Shown one piece after another: positions 1 through 8,590 of a DNA stretch of 64,000 nt; within the stretch, counting starts at the first letter, position 1; each line of letters begins with the position of its first letter. A model generated the notes under the pieces. That model saw only the letters and a list, made by a program, of their open reading frames with translations. It did not search any database and was not told where the DNA came from. The DNA comes from CAVSWT01 sp963731745 (lineage in GTDB: Bacteria; Bacteroidota; Ignavibacteria; Ignavibacteriales; Ignavibacteriaceae): NCBI GenBank assembly GCA_963731745.1, contig CAVSWT010000002.1, positions 124,001 to 188,000 of the forward strand, given 5' to 3'. A program made the position numbers and the translations under genes.

Positions 1-203
1 CAAGTATTTTTAGAGGCAAAATAGTAGACATAAATAATAAAACAATTACTCTTGAAATAACTGGTCCGCCTGACAAAATTGAAGCTGCGGTTAATGTTCT
101 TGATCCATATGGAATTAAAGAAATGGCCCGTTCAGGAACTGTTGCCTTAAAGAGAGGCGAACAAACAAGAAAAGAAAAAGAAGAATCAGTACAAACACAA
201 TAA
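1..203 (+). CDS. ilvN: Acetolactate synthase small (regulatory) subunit, C-terminal fragment
   Basis: The reading frame is open from base 3 to a TAA at 201-203; the 5' part lies outside the window. The translated end contains ITGPPDKIEAAVNVLDPYGI followed by KEMARSGTVALKRG, which is the usual C-terminal end of the IlvN/IlvH subunit. That subunit controls acetohydroxyacid synthase, the first common step of valine, leucine and isoleucine synthesis, and confers feedback inhibition. A short charged tail (EQTRKEKEESVQTQ) follows. ilvC starts 18 bases downstream, so this is the upstream part of one operon. Only about 66 residues are visible, so the ACT domain and start cannot be judged. Confidence 0.85.
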   Translation, partial: SIFRGKIVDINNKTITLEITGPPDKIEAAVNVLDPYGIKEMARSGTVALKRGEQTRKEKEESVQTQ

Positions 204-221
204 AATTAAAGGAATATAATC

Positions 222-1238
222 ATGAAAGTTTATTATGATGGTGATGCATCATTAGATTTATTACTAGATAAAAATGTTGCAGTATTAGGATTTGGAAGTC
301 AAGGCCACGCACATGCACTAAATTTAAAAGAAAGTGGAGTTAATGTTACCGTCGGTTTAAGGCCAAGCAGTGACAAATGGGCTAAGGCAGAAGCAACTGG
401 ATTATCAGTTAAATCAATTCCGGATGCTGTAAAGTCGGCTGATGTAGTAATGGTTCTTCTTCCTGATCAAAATCAGAAGGAAGTTTATGATAATGATATT
501 GCTCCTAATTTAAAATCAGGCAACACACTTGCTTTTGCACACGGGTTTAATATTCATTACAAACAAATTGTTCCACCAAAAGATGTGAACGTTATGATGA
601 TCGCTCCAAAAAGTCCTGGTCATTTAGTTAGAAGAACTTATGTTGAAGGTGCCGGTGTCCCGTCTTTAATTGCAATCTATCAAGACCCAAGCGGAAAAAC
701 TAAAGATTTAGCGTTGGCATGGGCAAAAGGAATTGGATCAACAAAAGCTGGTGTAATTGAAACTAATTTTAAAGATGAAACTGAAACAGATTTATTTGGC
801 GAACAAGCTGTTCTCTGTGGAGGATCAGCAGAATTAATCAAAGCTGGATTTGAAACTTTGGTTGATGCCGGGTATCCACCGGAATTAGCTTACTTCGAAT
901 GCATGCATGAAATGAAATTAATTGTTGACTTATATTATGAAGGTGGTTTGTCAAGAATGAATTATTCTGTCAGTGATACTGCAGAATACGGCGGTATGAC
1001 ACGCGGCAGCCGTTTGATTACGCAAGAAACCAGGAAAGAAATGAAAAAAATACTCTCTGAAGTTCAGTCAGGGCAATTCGCAAAAGAATGGCTTGATGAA
1101 TATCATTCCGGCCAAAAAAATATGGAGAAGCTTCGTCAAGAAAATAGAGATCATCCAATTGAAAAAGTCGGATCAAAATTAAGGGATATGATGAGCTGGT
1201 TATTTCAAAAGAATAAGAAGCATGAGGTGGGTGTATGA
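222..1238 (+). CDS. ilvC: Ketol-acid reductoisomerase, class I
   Basis: Converts acetolactate or acetohydroxybutyrate to the dihydroxy-acid using Mg2+ and NAD(P)H, the second common step of branched-chain amino acid synthesis; cytoplasmic. At 338 residues it is the usual class I length. The Rossmann motif GFGSQGHAHALNL lies at residues 23-35. The catalytic stretch KSPGHLVRRTYVEGAGVP and the metal-binding block ETDLFGEQAVLCGG are intact, and the C-terminal knotted domain is complete (HEMKLIVDLYYEGG, then YSVSDTAEYGG). The cofactor loop LRPSSDKW contains an Asp, which might favour NADH, but this is uncertain. The start is preceded by AAAGGAAT. The stop overlaps the leuB start by four bases (ATGA), indicating translational coupling. 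Confidence 0.97.
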   Translation: MKVYYDGDASLDLLLDKNVAVLGFGSQGHAHALNLKESGVNVTVGLRPSSDKWAKAEATGLSVKSIPDAVKSADVVMVLLPDQNQKEVYDNDIAPNLKSGNTLAFAHGFNIHYKQIVPPKDVNVMMIAPKSPGHLVRRTYVEGAGVPSLIAIYQDPSGKTKDLALAWAKGIGSTKAGVIETNFKDETETDLFGEQAVLCGGSAELIKAGFETLVDAGYPPELAYFECMHEMKLIVDLYYEGGLSRMNYSVSDTAEYGGMTRGSRLITQETRKEMKKILSEVQSGQFAKEWLDEYHSGQKNMEKLRQENRDHPIEKVGSKLRDMMSWLFQKNKKHEVGV

Positions 1239-2332
1239 ATTTAAAAATAACTTTACTGCCAGGTGATGGAATTGGTCCCGAAGTAGTTGACAGCGCAGTA
1301 AAAGTAATGAAAGTTGCTGCGGAAAAATTTAATGTAAATTTGAATTTTACTGAACAACTGGTTGGCGGTGCATCATATGAAAAATATAAAACTCCTTTGA
1401 CTGATGAAACACTGCAGGTTTGTTATGATTCCGATGCTGTATTTTTAGGAGCCGTGGGCGGGCCAAAATGGGAAGGCCTTCAGCATAATTTAAAACCGGA
1501 AGCAGCTTTGTTGAAATTAAGAAAGGCTCTTGGATTATATACAAATATTCGCCCAGCAAAGGTTTATAAGTCTCTGTTATCTTCTTCTACGTTGAAACCT
1601 GAAGTTCTTGAAGGAACGGATTTAGTAATACTTCGAGAATTAACCGGGGATGTTTATTTCTGTGAACCACGCGGATACGATGAAAAATCCGGATGGAATA
1701 CTATGGCTTACACTTATGAAGAAGTTGAAAGAATTGCCAGGCGTGGATTTGAAATTGCAGGTAAAAGAAGCGGCAGAGTTACTTCTGTTGATAAAGCAAA
1801 TGTTTTGGAAACCTCTCAATTCTGGAGAAAAGTTGTTCACAAGGTTCATGAAGATTATCCAGACATTGAATTGAATGATATGTATGTTGACAATGCGGCG
1901 ATGCAGTTGGTTCGAAACCCACGCCAGTTTGATGTAATCTTAACGCAAAATCTTTTTGGTGATATATTAAGTGATATTGCAGCTATGATCACAGGAAGTC
2001 TCGGTATGCTTCCTTCAGCAAGTACAGGCAGCAGATATGCAATGTATGAACCCGTTCACGGAAGTGCTCCTGATATCGCCGGACAAAGTAAAGCCAATCC
2101 ACTTGCAACAATCGCTTCGGCAGCAATGATGTTTTCGCATTCATTCCAAATGAGTAAAGCGGCCGATTTAATTGAGATGGCGATTGATAAAACTTTACAA
2201 ATCGGTTATAGGACGGCAGACATTTATACCAAGGGAACTACATTGGTTTCTACTACAGAAATGACTTCAATGGTGATTGATAGTTTTAATCAAATATATG
2301 ACGAGCAAGCACTAGGTGTTTTTACTCTATAG
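1235..2332 (+). CDS. leuB: 3-isopropylmalate dehydrogenase
   Basis: Oxidatively decarboxylates 3-isopropylmalate to the leucine precursor 2-oxoisocaproate with NAD+. At 365 residues it has family length. Visible motifs are the N-terminal LPGDGIGPEVV, GAVGGPKW near residue 78, the substrate-binding LRELTGDVYF near residue 133, and LFGDILSDIAAMITGSLGMLP near residue 240. The last of these carries the metal-binding aspartates. MYEPVHGSAPDIAG gives the NAD-binding C-terminal part. The enzyme may also act on citramalate-derived 3-methylmalate, because cimA is in the same operon; that is inference. It overlaps ilvC by four bases. A 55-base AT-rich spacer separates it from leuA. Confidence 0.96.
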   Translation: MNLKITLLPGDGIGPEVVDSAVKVMKVAAEKFNVNLNFTEQLVGGASYEKYKTPLTDETLQVCYDSDAVFLGAVGGPKWEGLQHNLKPEAALLKLRKALGLYTNIRPAKVYKSLLSSSTLKPEVLEGTDLVILRELTGDVYFCEPRGYDEKSGWNTMAYTYEEVERIARRGFEIAGKRSGRVTSVDKANVLETSQFWRKVVHKVHEDYPDIELNDMYVDNAAMQLVRNPRQFDVILTQNLFGDILSDIAAMITGSLGMLPSASTGSRYAMYEPVHGSAPDIAGQSKANPLATIASAAMMFSHSFQMSKAADLIEMAIDKTLQIGYRTADIYTKGTTLVSTTEMTSMVIDSFNQIYDEQALGVFTL

Positions 2333-2387
2333 TTAAAATATTTTATTAGAAATATTCATAAATAAATTTTAAAATGAGGAAATAAAA

Positions 2388-3989
2388 ATGGAAGAAAATA
2401 GAGTAATAGTTTTTGACACAACTTTAAGAGACGGTGAACAATCACCAGGTGCTTCATTGAATGTTTATGAAAAATTAGAAATTGCGAGACAACTTGTTAA
2501 ATTAAAAGTTGATGTTATTGAGGCCGGATTCCCGGTTTCTTCTCCGGCACAATTTGATGCTGTGAGAAGAATAGCAAATGAAGTTGATGGAGCTGTGATT
2601 GCAGGTTTAGCTAGAGCCAAACAAATAGACGTAAAGTCAGCTTATGATGCCCTTAAAGATGCGAGTAAGTTTAGAATACACACTTTTTCCAGCACTTCTG
2701 ATATTCATATTCTCGGAAAATTTGGTGATGACAGATACGGAAAAACTTTGGAAGAGAAGCGAAAAACTATTATTCAAATGTCAATCGATGCAGTCGCTTA
2801 TGCAAAAACTTTTACCGATGATGTTGAATTTTCTGCTGAAGACGCCGGAAGAACCGATATCGGATATCTTGCCGAAGTTATTGAGGCGGCAATTGAAGCC
2901 GGTGCTACGACGGTCAATATACCTGATACAACCGGTTATACTTTCCCTTCCGAATACGCTGCAAAGATTACTGAAATTAGACAGAGAGTTAAAAATATTA
3001 ATAAAGCTATAATCAGTGTACATTGCCATAACGACCTTGGTTTGGCAGTTGCAAACTCATTAAACGCAATTGAACATGGAGCTCGTCAAGTTGAATGTAC
3101 TATAAATGGAATCGGTGAGCGCGCAGGTAACGCTTCTCTTGAGGAAATTGTAATGGCTTTAAAAGTTCGCAAAGATATTAATAAATGCTATACTAATATT
3201 AAATCAGAAGAAATTTATAACACAAGTAAAATGGTTTCATCATTTACCGGGATTATTGTTCAGCCGAATAAAGCTTTAGTTGGGGAAAATGCATTCGCGC
3301 ATGAATCCGGAATCCACCAGGATGGAATGTTAAAAAATAGACAAACTTATGAAATCCTTTCTCCTGAAAGTGTTGGTGTTCCTAAGACAAAAATTGTATT
3401 AGGGCGTCATTCGGGTAGGCATGGTTTGAAATCACGTTTAGATGAACTTGGTTATTCCTTATCTGAAAAAGAGCTTCAAGATATTTATGATAAATTTGTT
3501 GAACTTGCTGATAAAAAGAAAGAAGTATTTGACGAAGATTTAAGAATTCTTATGGGTGATCATGCACATGAAACTGAAGATGAATATTATGAATTGGATT
3601 ATATTCATGTCATGATGGGTACTAATTCTATCCCAACTGCAACTGTTAGAATCATTACAAAAGCAGGCCAGATACAAGAATCTGCTACGGGTGACGGTTC
3701 TGTGGATGCGTGCTTCAATGCGATTGAACGCGCCTTAAATATTAAACCAAAGCTTGAGTCGTATAATGTTCGTTCTGTTACATCAGGCCGTCAAGCTATG
3801 GGTGAAGTAATTGTAAGATTAAGAAGCGATGAAAATTCATTTACCGGCAGAGGTGTTTCTACGGATATTATTGAAGCAAGTGCAAAAGCTTACATACAAG
3901 CATTAAATCATCAGCAAATTTATTTAAAAAATAAAGAGGACGAAGAGTTTGTGAGTCATTCATTATCGGAAGTATCACAAGCAGTTTAA
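2388..3989 (+). CDS. leuA: 2-isopropylmalate synthase
   Basis: Condenses acetyl-CoA with 2-oxoisovalerate to start leucine synthesis. The N-terminal TIM barrel shows DTTLRDGEQSPGASLN (residues 10-25) with the Arg-Asp pair, and the metal-binding HCHNDLGLAVANSLNAIEHG near residue 212. CTINGIGERAGNASLEE and HESGIHQDG follow. A C-terminal domain of about 130 residues (SIPTATVRI, GDGSVDACFNAIERAL, GRGVSTDIIEASAKAYIQALN) is the LeuA allosteric domain, so leucine feedback is expected. The 533-residue length fits bacterial LeuA. It is distinguished from the cimA gene downstream by the EQSPGASLN rather than TQGEGINLS context. AGGAAATAA precedes the ATG. Confidence 0.95.
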   Translation: MEENRVIVFDTTLRDGEQSPGASLNVYEKLEIARQLVKLKVDVIEAGFPVSSPAQFDAVRRIANEVDGAVIAGLARAKQIDVKSAYDALKDASKFRIHTFSSTSDIHILGKFGDDRYGKTLEEKRKTIIQMSIDAVAYAKTFTDDVEFSAEDAGRTDIGYLAEVIEAAIEAGATTVNIPDTTGYTFPSEYAAKITEIRQRVKNINKAIISVHCHNDLGLAVANSLNAIEHGARQVECTINGIGERAGNASLEEIVMALKVRKDINKCYTNIKSEEIYNTSKMVSSFTGIIVQPNKALVGENAFAHESGIHQDGMLKNRQTYEILSPESVGVPKTKIVLGRHSGRHGLKSRLDELGYSLSEKELQDIYDKFVELADKKKEVFDEDLRILMGDHAHETEDEYYELDYIHVMMGTNSIPTATVRIITKAGQIQESATGDGSVDACFNAIERALNIKPKLESYNVRSVTSGRQAMGEVIVRLRSDENSFTGRGVSTDIIEASAKAYIQALNHQQIYLKNKEDEEFVSHSLSEVSQAV

Positions 3990-4013
3990 TTTAATGGATA
4001 AAGGAATAAAATC

Positions 4014-5309
4014 ATGTCAATGACAATAACAGAAAAAATACTTGCCAAATCAGCTAAAAGAAAAAATGTGCAGCCCGGTGAAAATATCTGGCTGAATGTT
4101 GATGTACTTATGACTCATGATGTTTGCGGTCCGCCGACAATTAATATTTGGAAAAGAGAATTTGGAGACAAAGCAAAAATATGGGATAAGGATAAACTTG
4201 TCATATTTCCTGACCATTATATTTTTACAAATAATCCTCAAGCAAATAGAAATGTTTCTATCTTAAGAAAATTTGCAGATGAATATAAAATTGAAAATTA
4301 TTATGACGTTGGAACTGATAGATATAAAGGCGTTTGTCACATTGCATTAGCTGAAGAAGGCTACAATGTTCCCGGGACAGTTTTATTCGGTACTGATTCG
4401 CACACTTGTACTTCGGGTGCATTCGGAATGTTTTCAACTGGAGTAGGGAACACTGACGCTGCATTCATATTAGGAACCGGAAAAATTTGGGAGAAAGTTC
4501 CTGAATCTTTGAAATTCACTTTTGAAGGAGAAATGCCGCCGTATCTAACAGCAAAGGATTTAATTCTAAGAGTACTTGGTGAAATTACTACAGATGGTGC
4601 AACATATAGAGCGATGGAATTTGATGGTTCCGCTGTTTTTTCTTTATCTGTTGATGAAAGAATGACATTAACTAATATGGCAATTGAAGCAGGCGGTATG
4701 AATGGAATCATTGCTGCTGATTCTGTTATTGAAGATTATGTAAAGCAGAGAACCAACAAATCTTATGAAATTTTTCATAGCGATGCAGATGCAAAATATA
4801 GAGCTAAATATACATTTGATGTTAACAAACTTGAACCATTGGTGGCAAAACCCCACAGCCCTGACAACATGGATACAGTAAGAAATGTTCAAGGTACAAA
4901 ATTAACAAAATGTTATATAGGATCATGCACAGGTGGTAAACTAAGCGATTTCAAATCTGCAGCTAAATTTTTGTTCGGCAACAAAGTTAAAGTTCCGACT
5001 TTCATAGTTCCAGCAAGCACATCAATTGCTCAGCAGTTGGAAGAGGAAACAATTAGCGGAGTTTCTATAAGACAAATTTTTGAAAATGCCGGATGCGTTG
5101 TTGCACAATCTTCATGTGCAGCTTGTCTTGGAGGTCCAATGGATACAGTTGGAAGAGCAACCGATGGTGAAGTTATAATTTCCACTACAAATAGAAATTT
5201 TCCTGGCAGAATGGGAAGCAAAAAATCAGCTGTTTATTTGGCATCTCCACTAACAGTTGCAGCTTCGGCTTTGAATGGAACAATTACAGATCCACGTGAT
5301 CTAATGTAA
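4014..5309 (+). CDS. leuC: 3-isopropylmalate dehydratase, large subunit
   Basis: Isomerises 2- to 3-isopropylmalate together with LeuD, using a [4Fe-4S] cluster. Three cluster cysteines are visible: one in CYIGSCTGGKLSDF (around residue 304) and two in QSSCAACLGGPMDT (around residue 365). GTDSHTCTSGAFGMFSTGVGNTD is the conserved aconitase-family substrate segment. At 431 residues it belongs to the shorter LeuC2/homoaconitase-type form rather than the about 465-residue enterobacterial form. The leucine operon context supports isopropylmalate, and possibly also citramalate, as substrate. It starts 24 bases after leuA. A terminator-like hairpin directly follows it. Confidence 0.95.
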   Translation: MSMTITEKILAKSAKRKNVQPGENIWLNVDVLMTHDVCGPPTINIWKREFGDKAKIWDKDKLVIFPDHYIFTNNPQANRNVSILRKFADEYKIENYYDVGTDRYKGVCHIALAEEGYNVPGTVLFGTDSHTCTSGAFGMFSTGVGNTDAAFILGTGKIWEKVPESLKFTFEGEMPPYLTAKDLILRVLGEITTDGATYRAMEFDGSAVFSLSVDERMTLTNMAIEAGGMNGIIAADSVIEDYVKQRTNKSYEIFHSDADAKYRAKYTFDVNKLEPLVAKPHSPDNMDTVRNVQGTKLTKCYIGSCTGGKLSDFKSAAKFLFGNKVKVPTFIVPASTSIAQQLEEETISGVSIRQIFENAGCVVAQSSCAACLGGPMDTVGRATDGEVIISTTNRNFPGRMGSKKSAVYLASPLTVAASALNGTITDPRDLM

Positions 5310-5314
5310 AAAAG

Positions 5315-5353
5315 TCTCTTGCTCTTCTCACGAGGAAGAGCAAGGAGATTTTT
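5315..5353 (+). terminator. Hairpin plus T-run between leuC and leuD
   Basis: The arm at 5315-5327 (TCTCTTGCTCTTC) pairs with 5335-5348 (GAAGAGCAAGGAGA), with one bulged base and a 7-base loop, and is followed by five T residues at 5349-5353. This is the shape of an intrinsic terminator, yet leuD and cimA continue in the same direction 49 bases later. It may attenuate leuD/cimA, stabilise the leuC mRNA end, or end some transcripts. No separate promoter for leuD is obvious. Confidence 0.65.
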
Positions 5354-5401
5354 AAAACTGATTTAAAAAATATAGATTTTTAGATAAAGGAAATAATCTC
5401 A

Positions 5402-5965
5402 ATGAAAAAAGTAATTAAAGGAAAAGCATTTGTTCTTGGAGATAATATCGACACGGACCAAATAATTCCTGCTGAACATTTAGTTTACAGCTTAAGTGAT
5501 CCGGAAGAATCTAAAAAGTACGGCCACTTTGCTTTATCAGGTGTGCCTTTACCGCAAGCCGGTTTGCCTGAAGGAAACACTCCTTTTATAAATGGAGATA
5601 ATAACGAATCAGAATTTAGTATCATAATCGGCGGTTCAAATTTTGGCTGCGGTTCATCAAGAGAGCATGCCCCATTTGCATTAAAAGTTGCAGGTGCGAA
5701 GGCTGTTATTGCGGAATCATTCGCTAGAATTTATTATAGAAATTCCGTAGACGGCGGTTTTTTAATTCCTTATGAAACTCCAGTAAAGCTGAATGATAAA
5801 ATTAAAACCGGCGAGGAATTAGAAATAAATTTAGAGGAAAATAAACTTAAAAATTTAGACTCAGGTGAAACATATAGTCTTCAAGATTTGGGAGAAGTTT
5901 TACCGATAATTGAAGCCGGAGATATTTTTGAATACGCCAGGCAAAAAGGAATGATAGCACAATAA
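5402..5965 (+). CDS. leuD: 3-isopropylmalate dehydratase, small subunit
   Basis: Small swivelling subunit that completes the LeuCD isomerase and supplies substrate-binding residues. Diagnostic motifs are DNIDTDQIIPAEHLV near residue 15, GGSNFGCGSSREHAPFALK near residue 80, and AESFARIYYRNSVDGG near residue 106. At 187 residues it has the short-form length matching the short LeuC. A roughly 25-residue stretch around residues 43-68 (containing PLPQAGLPEGNTPF) sits between the two core motifs, where many homologues have a shorter loop. It starts 92 bases after leuC, beyond a hairpin, with AAAGGAAATAATCTCA before the ATG. Confidence 0.95.
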   Translation: MKKVIKGKAFVLGDNIDTDQIIPAEHLVYSLSDPEESKKYGHFALSGVPLPQAGLPEGNTPFINGDNNESEFSIIIGGSNFGCGSSREHAPFALKVAGAKAVIAESFARIYYRNSVDGGFLIPYETPVKLNDKIKTGEELEINLEENKLKNLDSGETYSLQDLGEVLPIIEAGDIFEYARQKGMIAQ

Positions 5966-6008
5966 AAAATTTTAATTTAATATTAAATTCAAACTTGGAA
6001 TTAAAGCC

Positions 6009-7598
6009 ATGAAAAAAATAATTGAACTTTTTGATACGACACTTCGTGATGGAACACAAGGAGAAGGAATAAATCTTTCTGTTCAGGATAAACTTTTAAT
6101 TGCCGAAAAACTTGATGATTTTGGAATTGATGTAATTGAAGGCGGCTGGCCCGGAAGTAATCCGCGTGATGAAGAATTTTTTCAAAAAGCTAAAGGATTA
6201 AATTTAAAAAGCTCACAAATTTGTGCGTTTGGATCAACAGCTCGATCTGTAAATAATATTGAAGGAGATGCCAATTTACTTGCCCTGCTTCATGCTGAAA
6301 CACCGACCGTTTCTTTATTCGGAAAAACCTGGCGGCTGCATTCTTCAAAAAGTCTTGGATTAGAAGATGAAGAAAACGAAGAATTAATATTCAAATCTGT
6401 TAAATTTATAACCGATAATGGAAGGCGCGTAATTTATGATTGCGAACATTTTTTTGATGGTTATAAAGACAATAAAGAATTTGCTTTAAAGATGATGAAA
6501 GCTGCTGAGCAGGGCGGTGCGGATGTTCTAGTCCTCTGCGATACCAACGGCGGAACTATGCCTCATGAAGTATATGATATTATTGAAGAAATCAAATCAC
6601 GATTTACTAAACCTATTGGAATTCATACTCACAATGATTCAGAACTTGCAGTGGCAAATTCATTGGCAGCAATTCAAGCTGGAGCGGTGCATGTCCAGGG
6701 TACAATAAACGGCGTGGGAGAGCGATGCGGAAATGCAAATTTGTGCAGCATCATACCTAATGTAAAGTTAAAATTAGGAAGAGAAACTAAACGGGAAATT
6801 AATTTAGACCACCTGACTTCTATCTCTAATTTTGTGTATGAATTAATGAATCTTGTTCCAAATTCAAGAGCAGCATTTGTAGGTAAATCTGCATTTGCAC
6901 ATAAGGGCGGAGTTCATGTAAGCGCAGTATTAAAAGACAGCAAAATGTATGAGCACATTGAACCAGAAAAAGTTGGAAATAAGCAAAGAGTTTTAGTATC
7001 TGATTTAAGCGGTCAAAGTAACATTCGATATAAGGCAAAAGAATTTGGAATTGATCTCTCTGACAAAAAAGAATTAAGTAAAAAGTTAGTCAGCTACATT
7101 AAAAGTTTAGAGCACGGCGGCTACCAATTTGACGGTGCTGAAGCTTCATTTGAATTGTTATTGAATTCAGAAATTAATGAATTCTCGCCTTTCTTCAATG
7201 TCATAGAATCAAAAGTGAATGTAACTTATGATGACAAAGGCCATTCAACTTCGGAGGCAGTATTAAAAGTGGAAGTAGACGGCGAAATTGAACATACAGC
7301 TTCAAACGGTGACGGACCGGTGAATGCTTTAGACAACGCACTACGAAAAGCTTTATTAAGATTTTATCCTGAAATTTCGTTATTAAAATTAATCGATTAT
7401 AAGGTGCGGGTGCTGGATGAGAAAGAAGGTACCGGTGCAAAAGTTCGTGTAATGATTCAAACCAGTAACGGCACAGATAGCTGGTCAACTGTTGGTGTAT
7501 CTGAAAATATTATGGAAGCCAGTTTTCAAGCACTGAGCGACAGTATTAATTATGAGTTGTTTAAATATCACAACAAGAAAAAAAAACTTACAGCGTAA
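6009..7598 (+). CDS. cimA: (R)-citramalate synthase
   Basis: Condenses pyruvate and acetyl-CoA to citramalate, giving 2-oxobutyrate for isoleucine without threonine deaminase. The TIM-barrel N-terminus has DTTLRDGTQGEGINLS (residues 9-24), typical of the CimA (DUF-type alpha-isopropylmalate synthase-like) family rather than LeuA. VIEGGWPGSNP, HTHNDSELAVANSLAAI (about residue 206) and INGVGERCGNANL follow. A C-terminal LeuA-type regulatory domain is present (DGPVNALDNALRKAL, STVGVSENIMEASFQALSDS). Length 529 residues. Since LeuBCD can process the citramalate branch, the operon can make both leucine and isoleucine precursors. This substrate assignment rests on family motifs and context. Confidence 0.92.
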   Translation: MKKIIELFDTTLRDGTQGEGINLSVQDKLLIAEKLDDFGIDVIEGGWPGSNPRDEEFFQKAKGLNLKSSQICAFGSTARSVNNIEGDANLLALLHAETPTVSLFGKTWRLHSSKSLGLEDEENEELIFKSVKFITDNGRRVIYDCEHFFDGYKDNKEFALKMMKAAEQGGADVLVLCDTNGGTMPHEVYDIIEEIKSRFTKPIGIHTHNDSELAVANSLAAIQAGAVHVQGTINGVGERCGNANLCSIIPNVKLKLGRETKREINLDHLTSISNFVYELMNLVPNSRAAFVGKSAFAHKGGVHVSAVLKDSKMYEHIEPEKVGNKQRVLVSDLSGQSNIRYKAKEFGIDLSDKKELSKKLVSYIKSLEHGGYQFDGAEASFELLLNSEINEFSPFFNVIESKVNVTYDDKGHSTSEAVLKVEVDGEIEHTASNGDGPVNALDNALRKALLRFYPEISLLKLIDYKVRVLDEKEGTGAKVRVMIQTSNGTDSWSTVGVSENIMEASFQALSDSINYELFKYHNKKKKLTA

Positions 7599-8360
7599 AT
7601 GAAGATCGGTTTAGTTCAATATAATCCTGTATGGGAAAATAAAGAAGAGAACAAGAGTAAAATTCTAAATCTTTTAAGCGCCAATCGAGAGGATGTGTCA
7701 CTTATGGTTTTTCCTGAGATGACACTTACTGGCTTTACAATGAAGTCAAAAGAATTTGCTGAAGATTTAGATGGCGACAGCTTTAATTTTTTTTCCGAGC
7801 TTTCAAAAAATAAAAATGTTCATTGTCTTGCTGGAATTATTGAAGTAGAAAATGGAAATTATTTCAATACTTTAGTTCACATAAATAACAAAGGTGAATT
7901 AGTAAAAAAATACCATAAGATTCATCCTTTTTCATATGGTAAAGAAGATAAAAATTATACTAAAGGAAAAAACATCCAAATAACTCAAATAGAAGATTTT
8001 AAAATTGGATTGTCAATCTGCTATGATTTAAGATTTCCTGAACTTTACAGATTCTATGCAAAGGAAAGGGCAGACGCACTTATTGCAATTGCTAATTGGC
8101 CTGATACTCGAATTGCACATTGGCGAAGTTTGTTAAAAGCGCGCGCAATCGAAAACCAATGCTATGTAATTGGCGTGAATAGAGTAGGTAATGATCCAAA
8201 ATTAAATTATCCCGGCTACAGCAGTGTTTACGATCCGATGGGAATAGAATTAGTATCGGTGAAAGATTATGAAAAGATTATTGTGGAAAATATTGATAAG
8301 AAGAAAGTTTGTGAAACAAGGGATAATCTTCCTTTTCTTAATGATATTTCACTCATTTAA
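7599..8360 (+). CDS. Carbon-nitrogen hydrolase (nitrilase superfamily, omega-amidase-like)
   Basis: The catalytic triad is visible: Glu40 in MVFPEMTLTGF, Lys107 in KYHKIHPFSYG and Cys141 in GLSICYDLRFPELYR. At 253 residues it is a single-domain amidase of the omega-amidase/YafV type, which hydrolyses 2-oxoglutaramate or 2-oxosuccinamate left by glutamine or asparagine transamination. The exact substrate is inferred. The ATG follows the cimA stop with no gap, so translation is probably coupled and the gene is the last of the ilv-leu operon. The glutamate synthase genes lie 230 bases further on, which fits nitrogen salvage. A downstream AT-rich hairpin may mark the end of the transcript. Confidence 0.85.
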   Translation: MKIGLVQYNPVWENKEENKSKILNLLSANREDVSLMVFPEMTLTGFTMKSKEFAEDLDGDSFNFFSELSKNKNVHCLAGIIEVENGNYFNTLVHINNKGELVKKYHKIHPFSYGKEDKNYTKGKNIQITQIEDFKIGLSICYDLRFPELYRFYAKERADALIAIANWPDTRIAHWRSLLKARAIENQCYVIGVNRVGNDPKLNYPGYSSVYDPMGIELVSVKDYEKIIVENIDKKKVCETRDNLPFLNDISLI

Positions 8361-8379
8361 TATAAACATTTAAATAATT

Positions 8380-8401
8380 TTTATTCATTAAAGTGAATAA
8401 A
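8380..8401 (+). terminator. AT-rich hairpin after the ilv-leu operon
   Basis: TTTATTCA at 8380-8387 and TGAATAAA at 8394-8401 form a perfect 8-bp stem with a 6-base loop, 20 bases after the amidase stop. There is no T-run after it on the plus strand, so it may be a transcript-end or processing structure rather than a classical intrinsic terminator. Confidence 0.3.
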
Positions 8402-8425
8402 GTTAGGTGAATTAGAATAATATAC

Positions 8426-8455
8426 TTGATTATTTTAGTAAAAAGTGTATATTTC
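8426..8455 (+). promoter_or_regulatory. Possible Bacteroidota-type promoter for gltB
   Basis: TTG at 8426-8428 is separated by 19 bases from TATATTTC at 8448-8455. This is one base off the TAnnTTTG -7 element used by the Bacteroidota primary sigma factor. It lies in the 230-base gap before gltB and would give a leader of about 125 bases. A TATAAT-like sequence at 8474-8479 is an alternative. Confidence 0.35.
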
Positions 8456-8590
8456 TGAATAATTTAATTTCATTATAATGTAGACTTTAATTTTTTAAGT
8501 TTTAATAATTCTTAATAGAAATAATTAAAGTTTATTCTGAAATAATCTATTTTATTAAGTATTGGGAAACTAATTGTATCAGGAGATTTA

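Noticed and set aside
1..203. T-box, leader peptide or riboswitch controlling the ilv-leu operon
   Set aside because: The operon begins before the window, so its leader cannot be seen.
2644..3012. 122-codon plus-strand frame inside leuA
   Set aside because: It lies wholly in the conserved leuA frame and shows no family motif.
4361..4711. 116-codon minus-strand frame inside leuC
   Set aside because: Antisense shadow of a conserved gene, no SD and no recognisable domain.
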